Origin: Kalaharituber pfeilii
Lineage: Eukaryota; Ascomycota; Pezizomycetes; Pezizales; Pezizaceae
Reading direction: 5' to 3'
NCBI GenBank assembly: GCA_015179045.1
Contig: WHUZ01000027.1
Location: 310,001-374,000, forward strand
DNA length: 64,000 bases
Shown here: positions 10,657 to 23,000 of the stretch, in pieces
Layout: each line of letters begins with the position of its first letter
Numbering within the stretch: position 1 is the first letter of the stretch
Notes under the pieces: generated by a model
What the model was told of the DNA's origin: nothing
What the model saw: only the letters and a program-made list of their open reading frames with translations
The model's database searches: none
Program-made: the position numbers and the translations under genes

Positions 10657-13600
10657 CACAAGCACCCCTTTGCAGGTTGTTTACGCTGTGAGGTGTAGTG
10701 AGCAAGCTGTATAGCCCAGAGGTTGCAACCGGGCGGGTCTTTATATAGCGAGCAGGTGTGTCAATACCTCGGCCAATGAAGCAAAGATAACTATTGTGTG
10801 TGTTGTCTGCTGTATTATTTGTTGCAACTGCCAGCCGAGAACTGCAAGCTGTTCTTGCAATTGGGTTTCTCGATCGAGCTTAGTTAATGTGCTTCCTGTT
10901 TTGTATAGTATGTGTCAAGAGAAGGCCCAGAATCTATGGCCAGACATCAAAATCACGATTGTATTAGTAAACAGATATGCACACTGGGAAGTACACATAC
11001 GCACTCAGCGGACCATATATTATATCCCCAAACTCCTTTAGGATGCCATGTATCATAGGTCCAAAACCAGCGTACACAGCAAATCTAGTAGTGCTTGATG
11101 AGCCAGCGTCTATATAGATATGGATCGACCCTCGGCCCTCCGGCGCCGGGCTGCTGTAACAATGTAACGTCGGCTGTGCCTTGCCTTGCCAGGCTTGCCT
11201 TGTCATACTTGATGCCGTGTGCACTTTAAGTGCAGGCCATAACTCAAGTATCGCTACGATCACTCCATTTCCTTGTCCAATGGCACAGCCCTCTGCAACT
11301 AAATCGGCAGGACGAAGCTTAAGCATGCTACCTTGCCCGGTCTTAACCTTAATGGCAGTTTCCTGCCATGCCACCTTAATGGATGCGTGGGTTTGTCCAG
11401 GTTACATGGGTATGTGTAATCCTTTGTGGCTGTGTTCCCACCCTCCTCCTCTCTGCATAATTATTCAGAGCATAAACTACTGCAAGAAACCTCGCTTACC
11501 GTGAGCTTCTGCTGACATTGCATATACTATTCGATGAATATAAGTTCTTCAATTTCGACTTAATTTTTGAAAATATTTGTAGTAAAATTTCCGCTATATA
11601 CCCTCAGCCCCCGAACATACCCTTATGACGACTGATTAGTATACCTTCCTTCTGGTTACGAGACTAACCCTCCTCCCAGTTAGGCTTACTCACTTTCACA
11701 TAGCAATAATTGTCCTAGCACGTGACCATGAAAAATGAGATGGCTGGGTAACAAATATACCATGAGGCCCACTTTCCTAAAAGCCTTGGAAGAGAAGACA
11801 CGGGGTTGGTCCGGCCTGCTCCATAATAATTGGTTGGGGTCGGGATCGCTCCGTGTGCCTTGCTCGCACTTCGGCGGTGGCGGCGCGGAGCGAATCAAGA
11901 GTATTACTCCGGATGTTGTTTTGGTTTTTGTTTTTTCTCACCCAAATATTCGGCCACCGTTTAACGCTACTCTAATCCGGGGGTTGTTCTCCCGGGGGCC
12001 GGGTTCCGGTCCCGGTTGTAGACAGTCACAGGCTTGGCTATTTGTGAACTGCACTAGTAGGGACGGTAACCTTGGCACGCAGGGAAAGATTATGCACAGT
12101 TATCACGAGCACGGGAAGGGGCAGTGCTATGTGCACACTTCTAAGAAATAGAGACAAATAGAATACCGTCTTTATCTCCTATGTATTTATCTCGTCGTAG
12201 CCCCAAGGGCGGCACACGAGCAATGATATTTTTTTTTCTTAAAAAAAAAAAGAATACCAGTACTTTAAAAAACCGAACTGGGATATCCTACGTGATGAAC
12301 ATTATCCCACAAGCCTGTCCCAGTGATCGTCCGCCAGTCAATCGGAGGGTTTGCTGGTCCACTTGCGAGGCATGGCTTTACCAAGTAAGTGTCTAAATTT
12401 CTTAAGTTGCTATCATAATGCTAATAACTCGGGTGAATAGTGAAGCCATGAAGACCTGGTGCAGAAACGACACGTCCGAACCTACGAGTTGAGAGGACTC
12501 TTCTGCGCCCGCATACGTTACTTGAGACCGTTTCTCTGCTCTGAGCACCGTGAGTTGAAACTAGACCCTCGAGACAGCAATCGTGCTAATGCATGGCGTG
12601 TTGGGACGTTGCGCTCATGAAAGAAAATGGCTCGACAATCAAGACAGATTTGAGGAACTTGGGAAAAAAGGTGGATGGCAAATTCGATAAAATCGACAGA
12701 AAGTTCCAAGAATCGACAACAAGAGCGATCGTTTGGTGTATATTTTCTGGGTGATCTTGTGCTTAGATTTCGACTTTTGCATGTTCTCGTACCCAACGTA
12801 AAGAGACGGGTTGCCGAGCCGATTATTTAATTCTACAACCCGTACGTCCAAACCCTAAGCGGAGGATGCAAATAATAGTCTGAACACGAGAACAACTCTA
12901 CATGTAGGGCGCCGCGAAAGGAAATTGCATTGTCGAAAAGGAAAAGTAAAATACTGGAAGGTTGTGGTAAGTGATTGTCAATTCATTAATTCAAGCATAC
13001 AGCCCATTGAGTATGATATAGGTTTGCTGTCAACTGCATGTCCCCACCGGTTTGTTAAATAGTTACGATGAATTGATGGCAATTTCTATTTTTATTTTTA
13101 TTTTATTTTATGATAGTCTCAGGATTCGTCTATCGTCGACGGAGCGAAGCCACCGGGGAATGGAGCGGCGGGAGCAATGGGACGAATGAGTATGCCCTTC
13201 CGTGGAGACAGCAGTGCCAGAGGAATGGCACCAGCCATTTCTATGATTCCCTCTGGCAATGAGGCACATGGCACAGGTGATTCTGCCTTAAGATTTGGGA
13301 AGAACGAAAGTGATAAAAGAATCACGACGTTGGAGCCTAGAACGGTTTCAAGCAATACTGGCTCTAGCAGTGCTCTGCAAGGCACCGTCGGCCACGTGCT
13401 GTTAGGCGAACCAATCATCGAAAGCTTGACGCTAGACTAGGATTGGATCGTGCCAACCAGGCTATGATACTCCTGTCATTCTGTGTCATTTGTACCACTG
13501 CAAAATATACACGTGCGTGAGCGTGATTAGGCTCCTCAGATATAGTGGAACAGGTAAGTACAAAACATATTCTTTGGGCTGGTGAAACCTCGCTTAACCA

Positions 13601-15955
13601 AGCCCAGAAACTGCAATCACTTGACCCAGTATTTCGGAAACCATTGAGAGGCACAGATGTCGGGGGGAGTCCAGACAATAGATGCGTATCGAAATAGGCA
13701 AAGTTCGTCCACACGCCGAAGAAATGTATAGGTAGGTATAGGTATATATGCTCGAGCTCATACATATTATCTACTAATACTGTAGATCTATAGTAGCAGT
13801 ATCCCTCGGGCAACTCTTACTCTATGCATATACCTTTCTCCACTATCCCTAAGGCTGTGCTAACGGGCTGTCCGATATGGTGCGGCCGCAAGGCCGTCCG
13901 CGCTGCTGCAACTGTGCGAAGTGAAAAATTCAGTTCATGTAATCTGAGGGTTTTCACTCCTATGCTTGCCCTGCTCTTGCTAAAATGTCACTTTCTACCC
14001 TGCAGGTTGAGCATACCTGGACTCCGCACCTAGCGAGATATAAGAGCAGTTACTACGAGAAGATATTTTCCTTGGACTATGCATTAGTAGTAGCTACACT
14101 AAATGCTAGAATCTCTATTACCACTATTATTCCCCTTCGTCCAATACTAGACTAGCGCATGACCATTATCGGGAAGACAGACGTAATATGCTACTCCTTG
14201 CCGTGCTACCAGGCATGCGAGGATTCTAGGTTCATGATTTCGGATATTAACTACTCTAAAGTGTGGCGCATGCAATGAACCACGGTGCAGTAGCGGTATC
14301 TCGTAAATCTGACACCTGCACAAAGCAAATGCCGCTGATCATACCCTGAGAGGCTGGAAGAGCAAGAAAACAAGCCGGGGAACAAAATTGTGGGGCTTAA
14401 CACAGCTAAAATTCAAGGCCGCACTATCATATCTTCTATCATACTACACCAGTGCAAAGCTTCCTTTATCTCTTACTCCATGAACGTAGATTATGTAGCT
14501 CTCAATTCAATTTGGTTACAAACAGTCCGTAAGCGCAGCTATGCAATATGGGACTCGGCAGTCCGTTAGTGCATTCCTTGCAGCTAGTCATGAGTCATGA
14601 CTGCTCGCACTGGAGACATCCCGCTACCCAGCTGTCCAGGGTGAGATGTATACCGACCCCGCTACTAGTGCAGTTACACTCGCTTGCAAAATTAATTCAT
14701 TATTCTACTTCGATGTCGGATGCTGTACACAGCTAGTTTGCTTCGTCGTTTATCGGCGCGCACCCGAAAAGCTGTGTAACCAACCCGGGACCTGTTCCGG
14801 AGCCAGTTCTAGACTCCGGTTCCTAGCATTTTAGACTAGCACATTTGTTTACTTACATACAGTACTACTTACCACTTAAGCACCTAGCCTCATCGCAGCC
14901 AGCTACCTTATATCCCGATCCTGCAAACGGACCAAGGACCGCAAGATCCGGCTCCTGGCCCCGGATCCCCACGAAGGAATTCCAAACCCCAGGCCCAGAA
15001 TCGGCTGGCATATTGACTTACCTCCCAACACAATAGTAAAAGAGTTCGATAAGGCAACCAAAGCTCTGTGGCTCAATCAATGCCCAACGATCAACGATTC
15101 ATGAATCAATTGGAATGCTCCTAGAGCGCTGTCACTGTTACTGTACTGACATTCATATATCGACACGATTCGAATGTCGAAGTTAACGTACGTCCCATTT
15201 CTGAAGCTCCTGCTCACGCTCTGATAGGTCTACAATATGTCCGATTGGTCTCAACTCTAACCTTCTATCATGTTCGCCTTATGCACCAATGGTACTACTA
15301 CGCACTTAGCGAGGCAACCAATCATATGCACACTCGTACACAAGCCGTATGCCTCTCCATTCACCAATCTTCAAATGAGTGTCTGGATTCCAATTGAACG
15401 GACACAGGGACCGTAAGGATCGAGATGCACTGGACCGGGGCATTGCACAAGGCACATAGTGAAGCCGCCTCCCATGTGCCTACATGCATGCATGTATGCA
15501 TGCATGAATTTCCATCCAATTACCTCTTCTGCCCCAATCCATTGTACATCTATGTCCTACATTTCAGTCACAACATATGCACACCATCTCAATTGCGCTC
15601 AATTGGCTGGGCGCTCCCGAGCTTTGGATAATTATATCTAGATTTTGACGGCTACCTGATCTCGCAGTAGATCCACAAACCCAGTCAGCCTTGCGTTGGC
15701 CTTGGTTGACGTTCCCAAAATCCAGTGTTTTACAGCTACGTACGTACTATGGGGAGTAGTAGACCTCTGCGAAAGTTCCTCTGGAAGAGTCGCTTTAGGG
15801 ACTGAGTATGTCTATGTAATAATTATATACAAGTATATGCCATGATCTTGTTTCCCTCTTGTCGCTCTAACTAATGTGCTTTCTCCTGCCATTCTCACTT
15901 TCCCAATTTCACAACCGTTCGAAGTAAAAATATGTATGCACACTGACTACATAAC
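10657..15955. other. Long gene-poor interval
   Basis: No gene is supported over about 5.3 kb. Overlapping opposite-strand ORFs at 13119-13440 have no recognisable domain, and the 138-aa ORF at 11735-12151 matches nothing I know. Notable items are one copy of the TCGTGCCAACCAG-type dispersed motif at 13448-13465, a CATGCATGCATG alternating palindromic tract at about 15483-15507, and T- and A-rich runs. Ancient degraded elements are possible but not shown. Confidence 0.5.
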
Positions 15956-16328
15956 TAGCGTGCCCGAAGTGGTAACGAGCTGCCCCCCTGTAACGATCCA
16001 CTCTCTTGGCACTCCTCGTCATGCATTCCTTGCCCTATTACCTATTACCGGAAATATTGCGACTACGGAAATTGCATAGTATTATATCAATTTGATATCG
16101 CTGAATCTGAATATACTATCATAATAAGGAAAAAGCCAAAATTCCAATAACTATAACCGAATTCATCATTATTCATATGAATTAACCCCTCCCTGCATAT
16201 AATATAGCTCAATATTCTCAGAATCAGGAAAATAATATAGAAAATGAGTAATAATCATTCGCCTAGCACTAGTCTTTTCAGTTAAAGTTAATAAATGTAT
16301 ATAGGAATTATATAGGATACACGCACCT

Positions 16329-18577
16329 TCAAATATATAGAAGAAATTCACATTCTCGAGCTAATCTCTGTACCTCAATATCATCATCAGTGTCCTCAGA
16401 GTCCTCAGGTGATCCAGGAATACTAGGACTTGAAGTAGTGGTAGATGAAGCACTAGAGATAGTAGCAGTAACTTCGTCTGAGGCATCAGGTATGATAGAA
16501 GAGGTCTGTGGCTCGAGATTTACTACCGGAACCTCCTTCACCCCCCCCCCCTAGCAGGTGTTCGGACCCTCCCACCTCCTGAACCAAAGGCCTTCCTCGG
16601 CCCCGGCCTCGCCCGCGAGCTCCCCCACGACCTGTCTTTGCGGCCCGCTCAGCTGCAGCTATTTCTCTCTGTTCTTGTTTCTCTTTTGCCTTTCTTTCTC
16701 GCTCCTCCGCTGCTAGCTGCTTTTTCACTTCAGCAGCTTCTTTCTTATCCTCAGCTATTTTTCGTCGCTCCTCTGCCTTCTGAATTTTCTCTTCCTCTTT
16801 TCTTATCTTCTCTACTGCTTTTTGTTCCTTTTCCAGCCTCTTCCGCTCTTTCTTTTCCTCTGCTTCCAGTGCTGCTTTGACTTCGGCTTGTCGAGAGGAT
16901 TCAATATATGCTCGATTAAGAGTCCGAGGGCCTTTAATATGCTTCAAACTACCAGCCGGAGCTTTTTTGACTATCTTACCATTCCATAGAGCTTTGAAGG
17001 TTGTAGCATTAGGCTCAATCACCGTATATTTTGTTAGCTTTTCCTCCAGAAACAATACATGATCCATCACAGTCTTGCGTGTATGTGGAGTCAAAATTGC
17101 CTTGTCCAGAGCAGTTCGCAGTGCTATTTGCTTTGATGGAGTATCTAATATAGAGAGATCTGAATTGACCGTCATTGTCGCTTGAACTTGAGGAGGAATA
17201 ACTTTGTCGGGATCAATAGGCCAGCATCCAGACCCCCGCCATGCACCCAAAATAGTATCGGTAGTAAAAGTAGATTGTGTGGCACCACAAAGAATTTCCT
17301 AGAAGTCAGGTTTGCGCAAAATATCACGAGGCTTCTGATATATCCAATCTTGTAAGCCATTGCGGTAGTATCTTTGGAGAGGAGAGAAACATCCAACATC
17401 AAGAGGTTGCATTAAATGAGTTGAATGTGGAGGAAGACAAAGCATTTGAATCCGGTGATTGAGTGCATATTCAACGACTTGGTAAGCGACATGGGAAGAC
17501 TGACCATCAACAATTAAAAGGCGCCAAGGATATTAGAGGGAGGTAAGGTCAGTGAATCGCTCGAAATAATTATACTGCGTTTGTCATGTATAGTGCTTGT
17601 AGGAAGGCCGGTTGCTATGGGGGTGCGGCGGTAGAGGCGGTGGAGGCAGTGGAGGCGGTGGAGGCGGTGGAGGCGGTGGAGGTGGTGGAGGCAGGGGCGG
17701 TGGAGGCAGTGGAGGTAGTGGAGGTAGTGGTAGGGTTCACGGGGCGAGTATATGGCTCAAAGTAATATTTTATAAACTCAACACCTAGTTCATCATCCAT
17801 GTATCCACTAGGCTAGCGTCCAAAAGTTGCAGGAAGTTTATGGACACCCTCAGCACCGTAGTAGCCTTCTCTATGGGTTTTCGCCTGCCAGACAAGGTAT
17901 AGAGGAATGATGTGACCAGCAGCATTTACTGTCTCTATGACAGTAACAAATTCTCGATTGCCATCAGTAACTGCAATTTTTCGCCTTGGACCTGCTCGAA
18001 CAATACATTTCTGCCTGCCAGTTGCAATGCCCATAATAATACTCTTTTCATTATAGTTCCAGAGGTTGTCAGGGGTGATCTTAAGTTGGCGCATTGTAGT
18101 CCGGAGTGACCGATAAAATGCCTTCTGCACTGGAATATTTGTCCCTTGCGAATGCCGAATGCGCTCAAGATATTGAACATATTTGCTGTTAACTATGGGA
18201 TGTCGAAGTAAAAACCTCTCATGCCACCGATCTCCTGGAACTGCATTGCTAAACCTTCGCTGCAGAATTAAAACAGCCATAGATCTCAGCATTCGCAAAT
18301 GAACTGGAAAGCCCATATCACTCATTGTAAGTGCCCAGGCCTCTAATGCATTCTCTTCACCTCTAGTAAGCAATTGCTGCCTTTCGCGAGCCTCCTTCCT
18401 TCCTTTCTGTACCCCATCGAGTCGTCTACGTAATGTAATAGCTTTTACATCAAAGTAGGAAGCAATTTTTGGTATTGACTCTTCCCGATGTTTGTATGCA
18501 TAAGCGATTGCTCGGTTAATGTTTTCAGGCTTAATTTCCTGTCGCATAGCTATTAACTGCGGGTAAAACGAGTTCAA
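16329..18577 (-). pseudogene. Pogo/Fot1-type transposase (HTH-CENPB + DDE), inactivated
   Basis: Reading from 18577, the N-terminus has an HTH-psq-like region (KIASYFDVKAITLRRRL) and a CENPB-type HTH (ERQQLLTRGEENALEAWAL), then the DDE superfamily domain. The first catalytic site reads NYNEKS where the family has an Asp before E-K, so the Asp appears replaced by Asn. A TAG interrupts at 17813-17815 before GYMDDELG, and another at 17299-17301 in KPDF-stop-EIL. Between the first and second catalytic blocks there is about 230 bp with a Gly-codon-like minisatellite. The second block, IVDGQSSHVAYQVVEYAL, and PPHSTHLMQPLDVG are preserved. A coiled-coil, Lys/Glu-rich C-terminal part (about 16620-16900) ends in a poly-C run at 16542-16551 where the frame changes. 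The TGG-to-TAG and GAT-to-AAT type lesions are compatible with RIP but do not prove it. Confidence 0.85.
17620..17735. repeat. GGAGGCGGT/AGTGGAGGC minisatellite inside transposase
   Basis: Tandem 6- to 9-base units of GGAGGCGGT and GGAGGCAGT types on the plus strand interrupt the transposase between its PYTRPVNP and WRLLIVDG segments. Related family members run directly from one segment to the other, so the repeat looks like an expansion after insertion. It also makes a plus-strand run of G clusters that could form a G-quadruplex. Confidence 0.8.
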
Positions 18578-18703
18578 AATATGTAGAATTCGCTGAGATA
18601 TGCAGGATAATCGCGGTTGAAAGATGAGGAGCAGGTTGCCGAAGCGGGGGTGAAAAAGTAGGATCGTTACAGGGGGCAGATCGTTACCACATCGGGCACG
18701 TTA

Positions 18704-19805
18704 CAGGTCCTAAAGCGGAATTAGGTAGCAGCAAAAGGTGAAACAAAAAATAATAATAAAAACAGAACCAAAATAAATAAATAAATAAATAAATAACATA
18801 AGAATTCGCGTATAAGACTGCCAGTCTTCATCACGGGACGTGTATCCTGCCCAGAGGTCTCTTACAGCTTTATTCACGGATACTACGTACCCTCGGGTCA
18901 TCATTTCGTAACCCTCAACTGCACTGCTTTTTTTTTGCTCTCAAGCTCTATTCAGCAGCTAGGTATATAAGTATGTTCGAGTAGAGAGTACTATACCCAG
19001 TAGACCTGTTGTCTTAATTCGTGAGTACTTTCTCAACCAATGATACTTACGAAAAAATTTTGATCGCTAATTCTTACAGTGTCTATTATACCCGAGCCCG
19101 TTATATATATCCTCTGGGACCAAGTAGCCTCATACCTCAACCTCCGAGAGATAATATATCCTGCTTATTTTTTTTTAAAAAAGTAGAACTAACCATGTAG
19201 ATTCAAGTAACAAATAAAAAAAAATTAAAAAAAAAAAAATTAAAAAAAAATAAAAAAAGGTGTCGATATTTACATCATATAGCCTCACTTGCCTCGTATC
19301 ATGCGAACATTTATAACTTCCACATACAGTAACCCTACACACATCTCCTACACACATCTCCGGCACCTTATTCATTGCCATGTAGACCATGCAAATCGCA
19401 CTCCCCACTGCCCTGCATCCCCACATCTCACGACCGCTCAACCCCCCCTCCTCCTCCTCCTCCAAACGCAATTGCGAGTCCGAGTCCGAGTCTGGACAAT
19501 TCTTTGCAGGCATCATATAACCAATTGTCAGTAATCCTCCGCAAAGCAAAAAACTACTCTTCTTCAGGCACTGGGAAAACACATCATTTACGTTTCCAAC
19601 AAGTTTCACGTTTCTAGTAGCAACCCACAAGTTACTCAGATTCAGCGACTCATCGCGCTACATTGTCACAATCAGTCTGTATCATATATTATCCTCGTTA
19701 CCAGCGCCCTATATAAACAGCAACCTATAGCTAGAACCCTTGATCTTTTTCCTTCCTTCTCATGCCAAAAGGTACTTGATAGTTTTTTATCAGAGATATC
19801 ATAAA

Positions 19806-19837
<32 letters not shown>

Positions 19838-20073
19838 GACAAGGTATCAACACATCATCAAAGCCAAAATGCAAGGGAAAAAAAAAAAAAAAAAAAACGA
19901 CGCAAAGATATCCAAGGGCAAAAAAGTAAAAAAAGAAACTAAAAAAATCGAAAAGTATATGCCATAAAAATGAAAAAAGGTATGTAGAAAGCCCAAATTC
20001 AATGCCTCAAAGCATGACACATAAGGATATTCATCCAATCGCTAAACAAGATCTTAAGCAAAAAAACATCAAA
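18704..20073. other. Intergenic with AAAT repeats and A/T runs
   Basis: No gene recognised. (AAAT)n occurs at about 18772-18797, T/A-rich runs at 19167-19258, and long A runs at 19809-19836 and 19880-19897. This is the 3' flank of the methyltransferase gene. Confidence 0.5.
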
Positions 20074-23000
20074 TCAAATTTTATACAATCCGTTCTCACT
20101 CTTCGCAATTTCCGCAACTTTGCGTCCACTTCGTTCCTCCCAAATCTCCACATCGATCGAATTCATGGTCAAAAACCTCCATATATGCACTGTCCTTGTC
20201 TGTCCATACCGACGAACACGACCAATGGCCTGCGTCTCGCATGAGTTGTACTCATATTGGGTCGTGGTGAGGAGGGGGCTGAGGAAGATAGCGTGGTTGG
20301 AGTTGGTGAGGTTACTACAATAATAGCTGTTAGTAGATGATATTGGGAAATTAGGCCAAGGAGGAAAGACTTACGCTCCGCTAGCACTTTCATCCATAAC
20401 ATTGAGCAGCAGAACTCGCTCTCCATTTGGTCCAGCTGCAGACTGCTGGAAAGCCTCCAGGCTCTTGGATTTGGATGTACTGGTTCCCTTAATCTGGAGA
20501 TGCTTCACTCCATGCGCATCCAATGCCTCGCTGACCTTCTGCATCAAATCCGGGAACTGCACAAAAACCAGCATCTTCTCGTCCTTCGGCAGCCTCTCCT
20601 TAATCAACTTGATCACCTTCTCCAATTTCGTACCATAATGCCTTCCAATCCCATCTCTCTTATCTTCGATACCTAGCGTGTCACCCTTGACGACATTCAG
20701 CACCCTCGCAGCGGCTTCGCAGCCAGGAGATATACACTCCTCACGCTGGGCAGCATTCATGAGACATGTGTAGCACCCCATATGCCCACAACTGGATAGC
20801 ACGGCAATTTCCTCTGCAGGGATATTTTGGCGTTCGCAGCTTGGGCAAGAGACATGGGATTCCGCCTTGGCGAGGATATCCTGCTGAAGATCTCGGACGA
20901 GCTTGAAATACCTCAAAGAGCGTACACGACCAACCATTTCCTTCTGAAGGCGCTTGACATTATGGGTGTTGTCGCGGAGTAACTGAAGCTTCTCGTCGCG
21001 GGTCTTCGGGATAAGTGGTTCGTCTGAAAGAGAGTCGCTTGGGTCAACTTCATCGTCAAAGTCCTCTGACTCGTCGGAATTTGCTTTCCTGCGTTTCTTC
21101 GGCTTTGGTTTCTTGGCTGAAGCGGATTTAGACTTCGACGACTTGGAAGCCTTAGAGGTGTCTTCGGTATCCCTGCTGAAGAAGAAATACTTGTCAACCG
21201 CGACACCGCTTTCCCGCAGACTCTGTGCAAAGCCTTCGACAGCCCCAGGTTTGTCCTGTGCCACGTCAATCAACCATTTCATGTGCCTCGACGAATCTCC
21301 ATCTCCGACGCCTTTCCCTTTAGTAACACGGATGTAAGTCTGGAAGAACGTCTCCTCGCTGCTACTCAACCCGCCAATCGAGCTCTGCAAATCGAACTGC
21401 GCTTTCAGCTTCTGCCTCAGCTCGTCCATCAAGCTCGCCAGCCCCTTCGTCCTGTCCCGCACAATAACCTCACAAGCCCTCAGCGCATTCTCTTGATCCT
21501 TCTCCGTGATGTCAAGGTCAAAGTGGCTGCTCCTCTTCAACAATGCTTCTTCTGCGGACGCAGACTCACCAAGAGACTCCTGTAGACGCTTCTCGCGGTC
21601 ATTTCCTTGCTTGACTTTGCCCTTTTTAATGTTCATATCAAGGGCTTGCAGGTGGTGCTCGAGTTCAAGGTAGATGGCTCGCTCGGCAGCGGGAAGATGG
21701 ATCGGCACAATGTGTTCTTCGAAAGGGATCTCGTCAATCTCGGCAATGTTCTGGCGGACGAATTGATTGAGGAAATTTTGGGCGACTTCATGGCGGCGTT
21801 CGTGCCAGGCTGGCGAACGGACTTCGCGGAAGGAGTTGAATTTTTCGACGGCTGTTTTCAACGATCAGTCTCAACAAATATGGTCTTTGATGTAATGATT
21901 TAGGTGAGTAAATGCTTACCAGTTTTCTCCTTCTCAATCTTCTTCATGTTTTCCCGCTTGACTCCCGCGCCGTCGTCCACTCCCAAATGAATGCCCAAAA
22001 AGACTGAAATGGTCTTGACATCCGCAAAGTCATCCAACGGAGGCGTACCGGACAACACCCACTTGTATGTGCTTTTCAGACTCGTGATACCCGAGTGGAT
22101 CTGTCCTTTGAGGTAAGTATACTCGTCAACCACAAGTCTATTAAAATGGAACATGTCCAGTGGTGGAGCATTCATTCTCGTCCACTCCCTACGCACCGCA
22201 CTCGAGCGTAGCTTCCATGGATCGCCGGTCTCAATGCTGCGGGTGGAGGATTTAGAAGTAGAGGCGCCTCTGCCTTTCTTTCCCTTCTTTTTCCCGTCAT
22301 CAGAGTCTTCAAAGTCCTCATCCATATCGATGTCCTCGTTCTCACTCTCCTCCCTCTTCCGCTTTGGACTAGGCTTCTTTTTCCCTGGCGCTGCCTTAAT
22401 ACCCACTGGTTGACCAGACTCCTGAGCCTCACGGTAGGCGGCCCCCTTCAAACGTTTCCCTTGAATAAACGCCTCCTCAGCCTCCTTCTTAATCCTTTCC
22501 CTCGCTTCCTCAATCAACTCTCCCGCTGCCTCAGCTCCCTGCCCCTTGAGAACATCCACATGCCCCCGAAGCCTGTGCAAAGCAACCTTCAACCACTCAT
22601 TGAACCTCCTCCCGTCCCCACCTGGCGGCGCCGAAGTACCTGCAAACGCCGCCAGATTCGCCAGGTATTTATCCGACTTGAACAAGCCGCATGCGACGAC
22701 TATTATATCTGCCTTGAGGATGTCACCCACCGTGAGCTGGTTCAAGTGGGCCTGAGACTGGATTTTCACGACACGATATTTGCTTCCAGTGAACTTGGCG
22801 ATTTCGGAAGGCCATTGATTGGTGAGATGGGGCGGGACGACAATGAGAGTTGCTTTGACGGGGATCGCGCCCTGTTGCGGTGGAGGAGAGGCAGGAGTGT
22901 GATCCCGTGAAGCGTCAATGAGACCGATAGTGATTGCGGTTTTCCCATAACCGACTTCATCCGCAAGAACACCTCCCTTGACATACAATGGCCGCTCGGC

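Larger units (their letters stand above)
15958..18701 (-). mobile_element. Fot1/pogo-like DNA transposon, complete ends, mutated
   Basis: The ends are inverted repeats of about 41 bp: the left end starts GCGTGCCCGAAGTGGTAACG and the right end in reverse complement starts ACGTGCCCGATGTGGTAACG. They continue with a CTGCCCCCTGTAACGATCC-like block and differ at only a few positions. A TA dinucleotide flanks both ends (15956-15957 and 18702-18703), the target duplication expected of Tc1/mariner-pogo elements. The 2744-bp unit carries one minus-strand transposase gene with stops and a frame break. A GGxGGx minisatellite lies inside the gene. The intact ends suggest it could still be moved by a related active transposase, which is inference. 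Confidence 0.9.

Noticed and set aside
13119..13440. Overlapping ORFs on both strands as a small gene
   Set aside because: Neither translation shows a domain, a signal peptide or splice context, and opposite-strand openness is common by chance.
17620..17735. CRISPR-like array
   Set aside because: Units are 6-9 bases with no spacers and lie inside a eukaryotic transposase; this is a minisatellite.
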